DNA of 64,000 nucleotides, taken from a virus. The position numbers and the translations under genes were made by a program. The stretch's first letter is position 1; every line of letters begins with the position of its first letter. Of this stretch, positions 8,366-16,921 are shown piece after piece. The stretch covers positions 1 through 64,000 of IMG/VR virus record IMGVR_UViG_3300022534_000001; one strand, 5' to 3'. A model generated the notes under the pieces. The model worked only from the letters and a program-made list of their open reading frames with translations, was not told the DNA's origin and ran no database searches.

Positions 8366-8649
8366 AGAAAAAAATTGTCGCGCCGGTTTATCCGAAATTT
8401 ATCGGGCCTGATGGCGCTGGGGTGACTGCGGTCCAGGCGGAACTTGATTACGAAGGGCGCAAGGCGCTTGGCCGGTTTTGTAATAGGATTGTGCAAAAGA
8501 CGTTTTCGAACCAGGGAACGTTTGTGTCCACGCCGGAGGGCGACGTGCAGGTGAACACTGGCGATTGGGTGATTAAGACCGGGGACGGGTTTCGGGTGGA
8601 AGGCGATCCGGTTTTTCGGGAGCACTATGAGGAAGTGACCGCGGAATGA
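8362..8649 (+). CDS. Hypothetical phage protein
   Basis: 95 residues from ATG 8362, overlapping the methyltransferase stop (ATGA). The second half (GDVQVNTGDWVIKTGDGFRV) has the look of the small beta-rich phage proteins that state what is done with a field value or ligand, but I do not recognise the family with certainty. The C-terminus is acidic (EHYEEVTAE) and overlaps the next start. Confidence 0.7.
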   Translation: MKKKIVAPVYPKFIGPDGAGVTAVQAELDYEGRKALGRFCNRIVQKTFSNQGTFVSTPEGDVQVNTGDWVIKTGDGFRVEGDPVFREHYEEVTAE

Positions 8650-9005
8650 CGATGACACCTGAAGCCCAACGAATAGCAATCGCGGAAGCGTGCCGCATTT
8701 CTCAAATCCGCACGAGCGGTAGATGGGAAGTTACAGACCCGCCAGAAAACCCTCGCATCCTTGTCGGTATGAACCAATCTAGAATCGTTGCTGTCCCCGA
8801 CTACCTAAACGACCTCAATGCCATGCACGAAGCGGAGAAGATATTCGTGACTCACGGAAATCCACATCGAGTTGCCTATAAACACGCACTCATGGACGTG
8901 GCTGGTGCGGACGATTGGTCTTTAATTCACGCCACCGCTGCTCAACGCGCAGAAGCCTTCCTGCGAACACTTGGACTGTGGAAAGATAGCCCACACGCGG
9001 AATGA
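8646..9005 (+). CDS. Phage ABA-sandwich domain protein
   Basis: 119 residues. The pattern PDYLNDLNAMHEAEK (about residues 51-65) followed by IHATAAQRAEAFLRTLGLW near the end matches the Phage_ABA_S family, a small domain common in phage genomes and of unknown role. Usual length for the family. Starts with an ATGA-type overlap and is itself overlapped by the next gene. Confidence 0.75.
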   Translation: MTMTPEAQRIAIAEACRISQIRTSGRWEVTDPPENPRILVGMNQSRIVAVPDYLNDLNAMHEAEKIFVTHGNPHRVAYKHALMDVAGADDWSLIHATAAQRAEAFLRTLGLWKDSPHAE

Positions 9006-9391
9006 CGATGACTTTATCTCTGGATGAAAAACGCCTCCGAGCCATGTTCCCAAGAGCAAGCGCCGATTTTATTAAAGCCAACAATCCGGTTGGTGCTGCA
9101 CGGGTATCTAACGCCGTCGTTAAACGCGATGCACCACAAGCATTGGACGGTGGCGTATCGGCAGAAGGAAACGGCAAGGCGCGCGCTCGTGTGCGCATTA
9201 CACGATTCGCTTGCCGCTTGCTTGACGAAGACAACCTCAGTGGAGGCGTCAAGCCGTTACTCGACAGCATTAAGCAGGCTGGTCTTATCGAAGACGATTC
9301 GCCGGAGTGCATCGAATTGTGTGTGCGCCAGGAGAAAGTGACTAACAAGGTGCATGAGCGGACGGAAGTGGAGATTGAGTGGGATGAATAA
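9002..9391 (+). CDS. RusA-like Holliday junction resolvase
   Basis: 129 residues. The core LLDEDNLSGGVKPLLDSIK (about residues 73-91) followed by AGLIEDDSPE carries the acidic residues (DED, then EDD) of RusA-type resolvases, which cut four-way junctions during phage recombination and packaging. The C-terminus VHERTEVEIEWDE also fits. The start is taken at the ATGA overlap. A second frame over the 5' half (9024 on) encodes a RusA-like N-terminus, LVLHGYLTPSLNAMHHKHW, so a frameshift between about 9150 and 9190 is possible. Confidence 0.65.
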   Translation: MTMTLSLDEKRLRAMFPRASADFIKANNPVGAARVSNAVVKRDAPQALDGGVSAEGNGKARARVRITRFACRLLDEDNLSGGVKPLLDSIKQAGLIEDDSPECIELCVRQEKVTNKVHERTEVEIEWDE

Positions 9392-9653
9392 GAAGGCAAA
9401 TACCGTTTGTATAGAGTGTGGCCACGAAATGAAACTCAAGTATGAGGACGTGTGGGGCAAAATCGTGCGCTGCACATCCTGCACTGCAGTAATCTTAAAC
9501 GGCCTGCATCTGCCACCGCCGAAATATCCTACTGAAGCGGAGAGACGGCGGAAGCTGAAGCTTGGGGTGCCGTTTATTAGCCGGCGCGAACTGCTCGAGA
9601 CTGCGCGGGCTTTGAGTGATCGCGATGATGAAATGCAGGCTTATGACGATTGA
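9384..9653 (+). CDS. Small zinc-ribbon protein
   Basis: 89 residues from ATG 9384 (MNKKANTVCIECGHEM). Two CxxC pairs, CIEC and CTSC, about 19 residues apart form a zinc ribbon. The second half is basic (TEAERRRKLKLGVPFISRRE). Probably nucleic-acid binding by fold; target unknown. Confidence 0.65.
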   Translation: MNKKANTVCIECGHEMKLKYEDVWGKIVRCTSCTAVILNGLHLPPPKYPTEAERRRKLKLGVPFISRRELLETARALSDRDDEMQAYDD

Positions 9654-9888
9654 AACGCACACACAAACCGAAAACGAAACGACTAGCAGCTTTCAGAAAG
9701 GCTACTTCAACGTCGTGGCTGGCATGGCGTGCATTTTAATTTCGATAATAAACATCGTTCAAGACAAAGCACCTGAATGGATGGTGCTGGGGGTTTTGGC
9801 TGGCCTATTCAGCATCTTGGCCGCGCCAGTAATTAGACGCGCGATAGCTCAACAACTCCGGGTGATCGCGAATTGGTTAAACTGCTAA
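9643..9888 (+). CDS. Small membrane protein
   Basis: 81 residues from ATG 9643 with two hydrophobic spans, about residues 22-40 (VVAGMACILISIINIV) and 47-62 (WMVLGVLAGLFSILAA). Holin-like in size and layout, but not in the lysis cluster. Overlaps the preceding gene and ends two bases before the portal start. Confidence 0.6.
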   Translation: MTIETHTQTENETTSSFQKGYFNVVAGMACILISIINIVQDKAPEWMVLGVLAGLFSILAAPVIRRAIAQQLRVIANWLNC

Positions 9889-9890
9889 CA

Positions 9891-12272
9891 ATGGCTACTC
9901 AAAACGATAAATCGCAGACGCAACAGTTCGTGGATCGGTTGCCGGAAACGCCACAGGACGAGGAGCAGGCTAATAAGCCGCGGATGCCGTTCAAGACTTC
10001 GTATGTGCTTGATCGCCTTCAGGAAGATGAATTGTGCCGGTATGTGTCGGACGCGGTGGAGCAGATGTCGAAACAGCTCGGGCGCGATGATGTGCTCGAT
10101 GACGCGAGCGCGGGCAGCGGTGCGTGGGGCCAGGGCGTTGCGCCGGGGAAGATCCGGAAACGCGGCGGCGCTTCCAAGGTTGAAAGTTGGATGGGGAAAC
10201 GGGCGCGATACACTGCGCGTTACGAGAATAATGTGGATGATCGGGTTGAACCGAAAACGCTTTTTGAGCACTCGAATCTTACGGCGTCGTTGTCGCAGCG
10301 GATTGTACGACAGATGGTGGCTCGGGCTGTGGCGTTCTTTTTCGGGCAACCGGATGACACTGATTGGTTCACCACTGAAGCGGTGGGCGAAGAGGACCAG
10401 GTACTGGCGGACAAGATTAAGAAACATTCCAGGTGGAAAGTGGACCAGTGCCAATCGAAAAAGACTTTGGTCAACTCATTTGAGTATGCCTTTGTGCGCG
10501 GCGAGGCGGTGGTGAAACCGACGCATCAACAGCGGTTCCAGATTTACAAGCGGACTTCGACGATTTTGGTGGACGCGCAAGGTCAGCCGGTGCTCGATGC
10601 GAACGGAGATTACATTGTGCAGGGAGACGCGTTTGTGGATGAAATGGCTCCAGCGGAGCCGGACCAACTTCCAACGTCCAACGCTCAACTCTCAACGCCA
10701 AATGAAGAGGCTCAGGGGATAACGCCAGATGTTGAAATGGGAGAGCCTCCGGTTCTCTTTGGCAGCGGGATGGGAATGGTAAACGAAGGCGGGATTCCGA
10801 ACGTCAGTCCTCAGTCCTCGGTCATCGGTCCTCCGCCTGCTCAGCCTACTGAGCGACAGGTGCTTAAGCGCGACGGGGTGACGGTGCTGCCGGAAGTGCC
10901 GATATGGCAGCAGCAGGAGATCGCCCGGAAACTGATCAAGTTCGAAGGGCCGGATACGTCGCTGGTGTATTACAAGGATTTTTTGTGCGGGCTCGCGGAA
11001 CCGGATATTCAGACTGCGCCGATCATTTGTCATCTCTACGACATGGATCTGATGCGGGTGGCGCAGATGTTTTCGGGCCAATTCGAGGAAGGCGACGGCG
11101 GTATAGCTGATTTTGCGGCGGCGGTGCAACGCTTAAAAGACCTGGCAGCGAACACGAATCAGCCAAAAGCGGCTGCGAAAAAGCCGAGGCGCGAGAAAAA
11201 GGAACAGGAAACGGACGCGCCTGATGGAGTGGCGGTCAGCGAATTTGCGGAGTGCTGGTTGACTTACAGTAAAGACGGCGACGGGATGAACGACGAGATA
11301 CTGGTGATTCTCGATCGCAGAAATAAGGCGCCGATTTATTACGAATACGCGGCGAACGTGACGGTGCGCGGTGATCGCCCGTTTTACGTGGTTCGTCCAA
11401 TGAACGTGGACGGTCGCTGGTGGGGCATGGGCGGGATGGAGTATTTCGATTCCGAACAGGAACCGATAGATCTGATGGTGAACCGTCACAATTTCGCGAC
11501 TGGCAAGAGTGGCCGGGTAACGTTCTGGCGTCCGTATAACACGCTGGAAGGCGACGCGAACCCGAACCTGATATTGAACGATGGGGGCACCTACACGCCA
11601 AAGCCCGGAATGAAAGATGAAGACGTGCTTTCCTACGTCACGCTGCCGTATGACAGCGAGCGGTTTGAGTTTCTTCTCAATTTTTACATGCAACTAGAGC
11701 AGACCAAGAGCGGGGTGCTCAATAGCGCGGACCAGGAAATGAGCGGGCTCCCGAGCAACCAGCTTGCGACCGGGATCAACGAGATACGCGATAGCGGGCA
11801 GGAACTGTTTTCTCTGATGTTAATGGAACTTTTCGCTTCGGTAAAAGCGATCTTGCTGGCGACGATTGACATTATCTACGCCAACATGAACAAGACCGAA
11901 GTGTTCAGTTATTTCAACGGGGAAGCGAACGAGATTTTGCAGTTGACCCCGGATGAAGTGCGCGATCTGACGTTGAACGTGGCGTTGTCGTTGACCAGAA
12001 GCCAAAAGAGTAAAGCGGTGGAGATGGGTCAAAACGCCACGGGTTTGATTGGATGGTTTTATGGGTTGCCGCCGGAGTTGCAGTTGCGCGTGGCGCAATT
12101 TGCCAGGAACCAGCTAAAGGCGTTCGGCGTGCCACAGGCGGATAAGGTGATTGAGCCGGTGCCGCCGATGGTGCCGCCCGATGGGGGAATGAACGGCAGC
12201 GTAAAAGACGAGGCGTCTCGCGCGGCTGAAAGCGTGGGTGTCGGGCGTGTGAGGGCTGTTCCGGCGATATGA
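9891..12272 (+). CDS. Portal protein
   Basis: 794 residues from ATG 9891. It would form the dodecameric ring at the head vertex through which DNA is packaged and ejected. Support is the length, the position before scaffold and capsid, and portal-like segments: an early RIVRQMVARAVAFFFGQPD stretch, WGMGGMEYFDSEQEPIDLMV in the wing/stem part, and a late GLPSNQLATGINEIRDSGQE. The C-terminal 100 residues are rich in leucine and glutamine. A heptamer repeat (10666-10700) and another repeat (10803-10832) are read in frame in a variable loop near residues 258-315, a place that evidently tolerates insertions. Stop overlaps the next gene (ATGA). Confidence 0.85.
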   Translation: MATQNDKSQTQQFVDRLPETPQDEEQANKPRMPFKTSYVLDRLQEDELCRYVSDAVEQMSKQLGRDDVLDDASAGSGAWGQGVAPGKIRKRGGASKVESWMGKRARYTARYENNVDDRVEPKTLFEHSNLTASLSQRIVRQMVARAVAFFFGQPDDTDWFTTEAVGEEDQVLADKIKKHSRWKVDQCQSKKTLVNSFEYAFVRGEAVVKPTHQQRFQIYKRTSTILVDAQGQPVLDANGDYIVQGDAFVDEMAPAEPDQLPTSNAQLSTPNEEAQGITPDVEMGEPPVLFGSGMGMVNEGGIPNVSPQSSVIGPPPAQPTERQVLKRDGVTVLPEVPIWQQQEIARKLIKFEGPDTSLVYYKDFLCGLAEPDIQTAPIICHLYDMDLMRVAQMFSGQFEEGDGGIADFAAAVQRLKDLAANTNQPKAAAKKPRREKKEQETDAPDGVAVSEFAECWLTYSKDGDGMNDEILVILDRRNKAPIYYEYAANVTVRGDRPFYVVRPMNVDGRWWGMGGMEYFDSEQEPIDLMVNRHNFATGKSGRVTFWRPYNTLEGDANPNLILNDGGTYTPKPGMKDEDVLSYVTLPYDSERFEFLLNFYMQLEQTKSGVLNSADQEMSGLPSNQLATGINEIRDSGQELFSLMLMELFASVKAILLATIDIIYANMNKTEVFSYFNGEANEILQLTPDEVRDLTLNVALSLTRSQKSKAVEMGQNATGLIGWFYGLPPELQLRVAQFARNQLKAFGVPQADKVIEPVPPMVPPDGGMNGSVKDEASRAAESVGVGRVRAVPAI
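10666..10700 (+). repeat. AACGYYS heptamer array inside portal gene
   Basis: Five units (AACTTCC, AACGTCC, AACGCTC, AACTCTC, AACGCCA), translated as LPTSNAQLSTPN. Confidence 0.8.
10803..10832 (+). repeat. GTCAGTCCTCAGTCCTCGG repeat inside portal gene
   Basis: Tandem GTCAGTCCTC/AGTCCTCGGTC words, translated as SPQSSVIGPP. Only one copy in the window; classed as a repeat because of its internal periodicity and similarity in style to the other word repeats. Confidence 0.4.
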
Positions 12273-12787
12273 ATCTCACAATTCGTGTTGCGTATGCCGA
12301 TCCGCCTTACATCGGACAAGCGAGGAAGCATTACAGCCACGATCCCAACTGTGCAGAAGTTGACCACGCCGAACTGATTGAGCGACTGAACCAATATGAT
12401 GCTTGGGCGCTCTCGCTCAGCTCGCCCTCATTAAAGGAAGTGCTTGCGCTATGTCCAGATGATGTGCGCGTCGGAGCGTGGGTTAAACCCTTTTGCGCAT
12501 TCAAAGCGAACGTAAACCCAGCCTACGCTTGGGAGCCGGTGATATTCCGTGGCGGAAGAAAGCTAACCCGAGAACAGGATACGGTTCGAGACTGGGTTAG
12601 CGAAGTCATCACGCTCAAAAAAGGACTGACGGGCGTTAAGCCAGAGAGGTTCTGCTATTGGATTTTTGAGTTTCTTGGAATGGTTCCAGGAGACCAACTC
12701 GATGATTTATACCCCGGCTCGGGCGCGGTCACTCGTGCGTGGCTTTCCTATTGCGACACTCCTCGCCTGAGCTTGCAAGTAGCATGA
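12269..12787 (+). CDS. Adenine DNA methyltransferase-like protein
   Basis: 172 residues. ADPPY (residues 10-14) is the catalytic DPPY of amino-methyltransferases; LYPGSGAV (about residues 147-154) is an FxGxG-like cofactor motif after it, giving beta-class order. The protein is short (usual 220-300) and probably compact. A role in masking phage DNA is inferred. ATGA overlap with the portal gene. Confidence 0.7.
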   Translation: MNLTIRVAYADPPYIGQARKHYSHDPNCAEVDHAELIERLNQYDAWALSLSSPSLKEVLALCPDDVRVGAWVKPFCAFKANVNPAYAWEPVIFRGGRKLTREQDTVRDWVSEVITLKKGLTGVKPERFCYWIFEFLGMVPGDQLDDLYPGSGAVTRAWLSYCDTPRLSLQVA

Positions 12788-12794
12788 AAATCTG

Positions 12795-13076
12795 ATGACT
12801 CCGGAAGAGGCCAAAGAGCAGAGCACCAACAAGCAGGTGCTTGAGGCCACGGAAACGCTGAAGCGTAACAAGGCGTTTACGGGATATTTCCTTGGCCGAC
12901 TCAAATCGAAGATCGACAAGTTGAAGCAATCGATTCTGTATAACGACAAGCTGACTGCGGAACAGATGCGCGACGCGCGTGTGCAACTGCGGACCTATGA
13001 GGAAATCCAGAAGCTGGTGGACAAGGATGAAGCAGCGGCCCGGAAAGGGCTGGGGATTAAGGATGGGGACGAGTAA
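12795..13076 (+). CDS. Small helical protein following the portal
   Basis: 93 residues, almost all predicted helix (KQVLEATETLKRNKAFTGYF and RVQLRTYEEIQKLVDKDEA). Likely a coiled-coil, conserved-looking partner of the portal or of packaging by position. No catalytic motif. Followed by a heptamer repeat and then a switch to minus-strand genes. Confidence 0.7.
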   Translation: MTPEEAKEQSTNKQVLEATETLKRNKAFTGYFLGRLKSKIDKLKQSILYNDKLTAEQMRDARVQLRTYEEIQKLVDKDEAAARKGLGIKDGDE

Positions 13077-13086
13077 GAGAGCGAAA

Positions 13087-13121
13087 AACGTCGAACGCTG
13101 AACGCCGAACATCCAATGTTT
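13087..13121 (+). repeat. AACGYYS heptamer array between convergent genes
   Basis: AACGTCG, AACGCTG, AACGCCG, AACATCC and a decayed unit. It fills the gap between the plus-strand gene ending at 13076 and the minus-strand gene ending at 13121. Confidence 0.75.
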
Positions 13122-13630
13122 CAATGATCTAGCCGCTTCGCGGTCTGTTTCGATGTTTTTCTCGCGTTTGAGATCGCGCGCTTGACGATAATCTTTGCCC
13201 CAATCTTGGTGAACGGCAGTTTCGCGCGATCGGCTTCCTCTTTAAGCCAGCCAACGATTGTATCGATGTGCTGTTTGCACCAATCAATGCCCATCTGATT
13301 CATCACGAGCATCCGAGTATTACATTTGCAATTAGGGGCTGGTTTTAGGCCTAGCTTTGATAGCAGTTTTTTCAGCTCGGTGCCCGGTCCAGATAGATTA
13401 ACGGGCTGTGTAGTTGGCGATTGCCGCGCGGGTAGAGCCGCCGAGGATAACTTGGGAACCACCGCCTTCGGCGCGTATTTCTTGCGCAAGACAGAATAAA
13501 CTGCGTGTTCGATATAAAGAATGTCTCCCTCAATTCGGCCAGCTGAAAGAAACTCATCTAAATATCTAGCAGGCCGATTACCAGCCTTGGCTTGCAAATC
13601 CGAAATTCGTATTTTGCCAGGTTCACTCAT
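13121..13630 (-). CDS. Phage protein with CxC-type C-terminal domain
   Basis: 169 residues; the start chosen is the ATG at 13630 (MSEPGKIRISDLQAKAGNRP). The C-terminal half (CKCNTRMLVMNQMG, DWCKQHIDTIVGWLKEEADR, LPFTKIGAKIIV) resembles a domain I have seen at the ends of phage structural or glycosyltransferase-linked proteins in similar genomes. Cysteines C-x-C and a later C may bind metal. Last gene of the minus-strand cassette and overlapping the stop of the one before it. Confidence 0.65.
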   Translation of the reverse strand: MSEPGKIRISDLQAKAGNRPARYLDEFLSAGRIEGDILYIEHAVYSVLRKKYAPKAVVPKLSSAALPARQSPTTQPVNLSGPGTELKKLLSKLGLKPAPNCKCNTRMLVMNQMGIDWCKQHIDTIVGWLKEEADRAKLPFTKIGAKIIVKRAISNARKTSKQTAKRLDH

Positions 13631-14880
13631 GGTGCTGGTAAAAAACCACATGGATCAGGATCACAGTCAGTTCCACTCCCCATAAAAGTTCCGCCATCGA
13701 CCTCACAAGCGAATTGAGTTACATCACTATAGCAAATACCGTCTAAACAGCACGCGCCCAGGCACGGATCAGGGTCACAGGTTGTTCCATCACCCTGATA
13801 AACTCCAGTAGGATTACTTATACACTCTGCTTCGCTAAGGATAAAACAACCATCACTCGTGCAACACGCGCCTGTTCCCGGCGGTGTCGTGCAAGTATCT
13901 TCTTCACACGGGACGTTATCACCCTGAAATGCTCCTTCGGCAGCGATGCACTCAGCCTCAGTTTTACAGGAGCAATCCTCACCCTCGCAGCACGCGCCTT
14001 TGCACTTGTCGGGACAGGCACCAACTACCCTAACGTTCGTGAGCGTAGTTTCGCCATTGACCTCTGGCGCTAAGACTTCATCCCCGATTATCTCAGTCTC
14101 TCCTACCGCAATCGTTACAGTCTTCGGTGTATCTACCAGGTCTCCATCATCATCAGGAACGAAGTGCTCATTATATTTAATGCGAATGTCGATGTCTTGC
14201 GGACAAGCTATTGTGAATTTCGGTTTGAATTTGGAAAGGCTGTCGCTGCTTCCCCCCTCAGTAATTATATCCCGGACAGCACTGCAAGAACCTCCAAAAG
14301 TCCCCGGATATGGAACATCATTTAGATGTTCAAGAAGCATCTCATCGGTGTATGGGTCAGATAGATACCAACTGCCAGAAGATACTGTGCGATAACCTTC
14401 AAAGGTGTGATCGGAATGCAACGTAGCGGATGTTGGCGATACATCCCAATCATCATCGCTCGCAAATGGCGGACTAAACCAATCCAAGCTACCATAGGTC
14501 GTTGTTGGCGGAGAGGCGTCACAATGAGTGGTAACGGTAGTGCAGTCGCCAAGGTGTGAATCAGGAAGAAAATCGCAATCAAGTGAAACATCTGGCACCA
14601 AACCAAGATGGTGCTCCATATTTGTGCATGTCTGGACTGCTCCTTCAACGTTCCCTCCACATGGGCCAACCCGCGTAACAGTGGATGTATAATCGTTTAT
14701 CCCGCGCCTGAGATAATGATCAGTTTCTGTGCCATCAAAATTGAAAAATCCGCATTTTTGCACCTGAACGGAATCGCAAACTACAGAAACAGCAGGACAA
14801 CACCCCGGAGCAAACAAAACCTTCTGCTCAGCAGGGTCATACAGGACCTTGCCCTCAGAATTAACTAAAACCCCGGGCAT
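13627..14880 (-). CDS. Virion surface-type protein with cysteine-rich tandem repeats
   Basis: 417 residues. Residues 1-290 form an unfamiliar beta-rich domain. The C-terminus holds three repeats of the form GACCxxDGxC, TEAEC, G-x-F-x-G-x-G-x-x-C, DPDPC, near residues 295-335, 340-370 and 373-412. Such repeats are common in secreted or surface proteins of Planctomycetes/Verrucomicrobia-type bacteria; here they probably form a disulphide-bonded extracellular stalk or adhesin on the virion. Starts in a TAATG overlap with the gene upstream. Confidence 0.7.
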   Translation of the reverse strand: MPGVLVNSEGKVLYDPAEQKVLFAPGCCPAVSVVCDSVQVQKCGFFNFDGTETDHYLRRGINDYTSTVTRVGPCGGNVEGAVQTCTNMEHHLGLVPDVSLDCDFLPDSHLGDCTTVTTHCDASPPTTTYGSLDWFSPPFASDDDWDVSPTSATLHSDHTFEGYRTVSSGSWYLSDPYTDEMLLEHLNDVPYPGTFGGSCSAVRDIITEGGSSDSLSKFKPKFTIACPQDIDIRIKYNEHFVPDDDGDLVDTPKTVTIAVGETEIIGDEVLAPEVNGETTLTNVRVVGACPDKCKGACCEGEDCSCKTEAECIAAEGAFQGDNVPCEEDTCTTPPGTGACCTSDGCFILSEAECISNPTGVYQGDGTTCDPDPCLGACCLDGICYSDVTQFACEVDGGTFMGSGTDCDPDPCGFLPAP

Positions 14881-15557
14881 TACGCGCAGCCTTCCCCATC
14901 ACCGCACTTGGTAGCGCCGCACTCAGCAACGCAAACGGCGATCCACTTTTGATTGCCGTCCGATGAATCGAAACCCCAGATCCAGTTTTTGTCTTCGTCG
15001 AGTCCTGTGGTGGGAAGCACTTCGAATACTATGTCGCCGCAGATTTCGTTGGTCGGGGTGACAACCGGTGTGGCTCCGGAGCTATCAACTTTTACGTGGC
15101 CTATTGTTTTGTAGGCAATGCCACCGGCGTTGTCTGGCGTGGCTGCGCCGTTGTTGAGCGAGACGCTGGTAATGGTTCCAGTGGATTGGTCTAGTGTGCA
15201 TTCAGCCCAGATTTCGTCGCCATCGGCTACTTCTAACTGATAAGTGTCGCCGCTAGGCATTCCGCTGGGGTCGATGCCGTCGCTGTTGGGATCGTAAACT
15301 ACGCCGTCGAGGATGAGCACCAGCGCGGTGCCTGGTTCGCTGGCATCGGAGAGACGGAAGGAGAAACGAACGCCATCTGCCGGATCAGCCCTGCCTGCGC
15401 GATCAGCGTCAACTGCCCATACTTTGCCGTCTGCGCCGACGATTCGCGCGGTCCTTGGCGATTTACTGGCCGGAACGTGGTCGGCGGCCCTGTGGATTTG
15501 TTGCAAGCCGCGAATGTGCGGCGGCGCATGTGACCAATTTGAGGGTTGCCAGGGCAT
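14880..15557 (-). CDS. Putative virion decoration or fibre protein
   Basis: 225 residues beginning MPWQPSNWSHAPPHIRGLQQ. It is beta-rich, acidic and ends with a short cysteine motif (VAECGATKCGDGEGCA). A central TYQLEVADGDEIWAECTLDQ stretch looks like a carbohydrate-binding or decoration-protein beta sandwich. Not recognised at family level. Translationally coupled to the cysteine-repeat gene after it. Confidence 0.65.
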   Translation of the reverse strand: MPWQPSNWSHAPPHIRGLQQIHRAADHVPASKSPRTARIVGADGKVWAVDADRAGRADPADGVRFSFRLSDASEPGTALVLILDGVVYDPNSDGIDPSGMPSGDTYQLEVADGDEIWAECTLDQSTGTITSVSLNNGAATPDNAGGIAYKTIGHVKVDSSGATPVVTPTNEICGDIVFEVLPTTGLDEDKNWIWGFDSSDGNQKWIAVCVAECGATKCGDGEGCA

Positions 15558-15570
15558 TTTAGGGAACCTT

Positions 15571-15605
15571 TTTAACCACGAATGGACACTAATTTACACG
15601 AATAG
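15571..15605 (+). repeat. ACCACGAATGGACAC repeat, left arm
   Basis: TTTAACCACGAATGGACAC, then TAATTTACACGAATAG. It is the inverted counterpart of the copy at 15807-15840; the two enclose a small minus-strand ORF. Confidence 0.75.
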
Positions 15606-15828
15606 CTGATTTCCCGGATGGCACGGATTTTGGTTTAGGAACACCGAGTAGGCTGTTTTGTTGGATAGGGATCGCTTCTGGATGCTCACGCCGATCAACA
15701 ATATTTCCGTTCGACAGACACCCGCCAAAACCAGCTTTGACTACCTCGCGGATCTTACACAAAGCATCCACCTTGGGTTGATCTTCGGGTCTGATCGCCT
15801 TCAGAGATTCGTGTTTATTCGTGTCCAT
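15589..15828 (-). CDS. Small ORF with both ends made of repeat sequence
   Basis: 79 codons. The start (MDTNKHES) is read from the CACGAATAAACACGAAT repeat and the end (SVPSGKSAIRVN) from the other repeat arm. The middle (IREVVKAGFGGCLSNGNIVD, then RREHPEAIPIQ) looks like an ordinary conserved small protein I think I have seen in related phage contigs. Function unknown. Confidence 0.45.
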   Translation of the reverse strand: MDTNKHESLKAIRPEDQPKVDALCKIREVVKAGFGGCLSNGNIVDRREHPEAIPIQQNSLLGVPKPKSVPSGKSAIRVN

Positions 15829-15840
15829 TCGTGGTTTTCT
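15807..15840 (+). repeat. ATTCGTGTCCATTCGTGG repeat, right arm
   Basis: Inverted copy of the 15571 arm. On the minus strand it supplies the last codons and stop of the glycosyltransferase (KKTTNGHE) and the first codons of the ORF at 15589-15828. Confidence 0.75.
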
Positions 15841-16921
15841 TTAAGAGGTCTGCCCACCAAGGCCAGCAGGCATCGGGGTTGCCGTGGCCTGTGGTGACGA
15901 GCTGCGCGTAAGCCTGGCTGGCGATGGCGCGCCGCATGTTTGGGTAAAAGGCCAGTTCGCTGGCGCGGAAAGCGGCTTCATCGGGTGAATCGACCAGAAA
16001 ACCGGTTTCTTTGTCGGTGATCAGTTCTTTGGCGCCGCCGCGGTTATCGGCTATGACCACTACGCCGGCAGCCTGCGCTTCGAGCATAATGCGACCCAAA
16101 GCTTCTTCCCATTGGTAATCGCACACGTGCACAAGCACATGGCTACGGGCGTAAAGCTCCGACAGCGTTTGGCTGTCGTGTATGTGCTGGTGCAACGTGA
16201 CGTTGAGTTCGTTGTGCCATTTACAGGAATTATCGGTTGCCGTTGGGTCGCCTACTTTTGCGGCGGCTTCCGGGCCGAACCCGGCAATTTCGATCTGGAC
16301 GCTGGCGCCCGCGGGCGCGGTGACACCGCAAAACATGCGCCACGTGTCGGGATGCCATTTATCGGGGTCGTCCCGGCAGATTTTCAGGGCGCGAAATGTT
16401 TTGTCGTCGCGCTCGGTTCTGAAACGCAGTGGCAGATAGCGGCTTTTGGTGTTGATGAAAGCTTTGTAACCTGAGCGGGCTTTAACGGCTTTATGAGCGC
16501 GCCGGGCGATGATGGGGCCGAGTTTGTCTGCCAACGCGCGGCTTTGAAAAAAAAACTCGTCGATTAAGCCTTCCCGGTGCGCGGCGATCTCGTCGTCGGT
16601 GGCGTAGTGCATACAATCGGAGTAAACGAAATAACCGGGGCGATCGTTATTTTCCCGGATGAGCGGGAACAGGCGGACGCCTTCACCGAAAGACATGAGG
16701 ACCTGGCACTCTTTGAACATGCCCGGTGTGTACTGAACCAGTGTTACGCCAAGTTTGTCCCGGAGATAATCGGCAGCGGGGTTGCCGTGGTCAATGATCG
16801 GATCGCCCGGCGGCACGATCATGCGCACAGGGACTTTGCGCGAGCGCAATAGCTCGATGGCGCCTAATATCTCGGTGCCGCAGCCGCCGCATTGGTGGAC
16901 GATGCCGAAGAAGTTGATCAT
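15815..16921 (-). CDS. GT-B glycosyltransferase
   Basis: 368 residues from the ATG at 16921 (MINFFGIVHQCGGCGTEILG). An upstream in-frame ATG at 16996 is less likely because the added residues come from the CCTTTGCCAAGG repeat. The C-terminal EALGRIMLEAQAAGVVVIAD followed by NRGGAKELITDKETGFLVDS is the nucleotide-sugar site of GT1/GT4-type enzymes, including the E-x7-E pattern. The neighbours in the cassette are Ser-rich surface proteins, so it may glycosylate virion proteins; DNA or host-surface targets cannot be excluded. Confidence 0.8.
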   Translation of the reverse strand: MINFFGIVHQCGGCGTEILGAIELLRSRKVPVRMIVPPGDPIIDHGNPAADYLRDKLGVTLVQYTPGMFKECQVLMSFGEGVRLFPLIRENNDRPGYFVYSDCMHYATDDEIAAHREGLIDEFFFQSRALADKLGPIIARRAHKAVKARSGYKAFINTKSRYLPLRFRTERDDKTFRALKICRDDPDKWHPDTWRMFCGVTAPAGASVQIEIAGFGPEAAAKVGDPTATDNSCKWHNELNVTLHQHIHDSQTLSELYARSHVLVHVCDYQWEEALGRIMLEAQAAGVVVIADNRGGAKELITDKETGFLVDSPDEAAFRASELAFYPNMRRAIASQAYAQLVTTGHGNPDACWPWWADLLKKTTNGHE

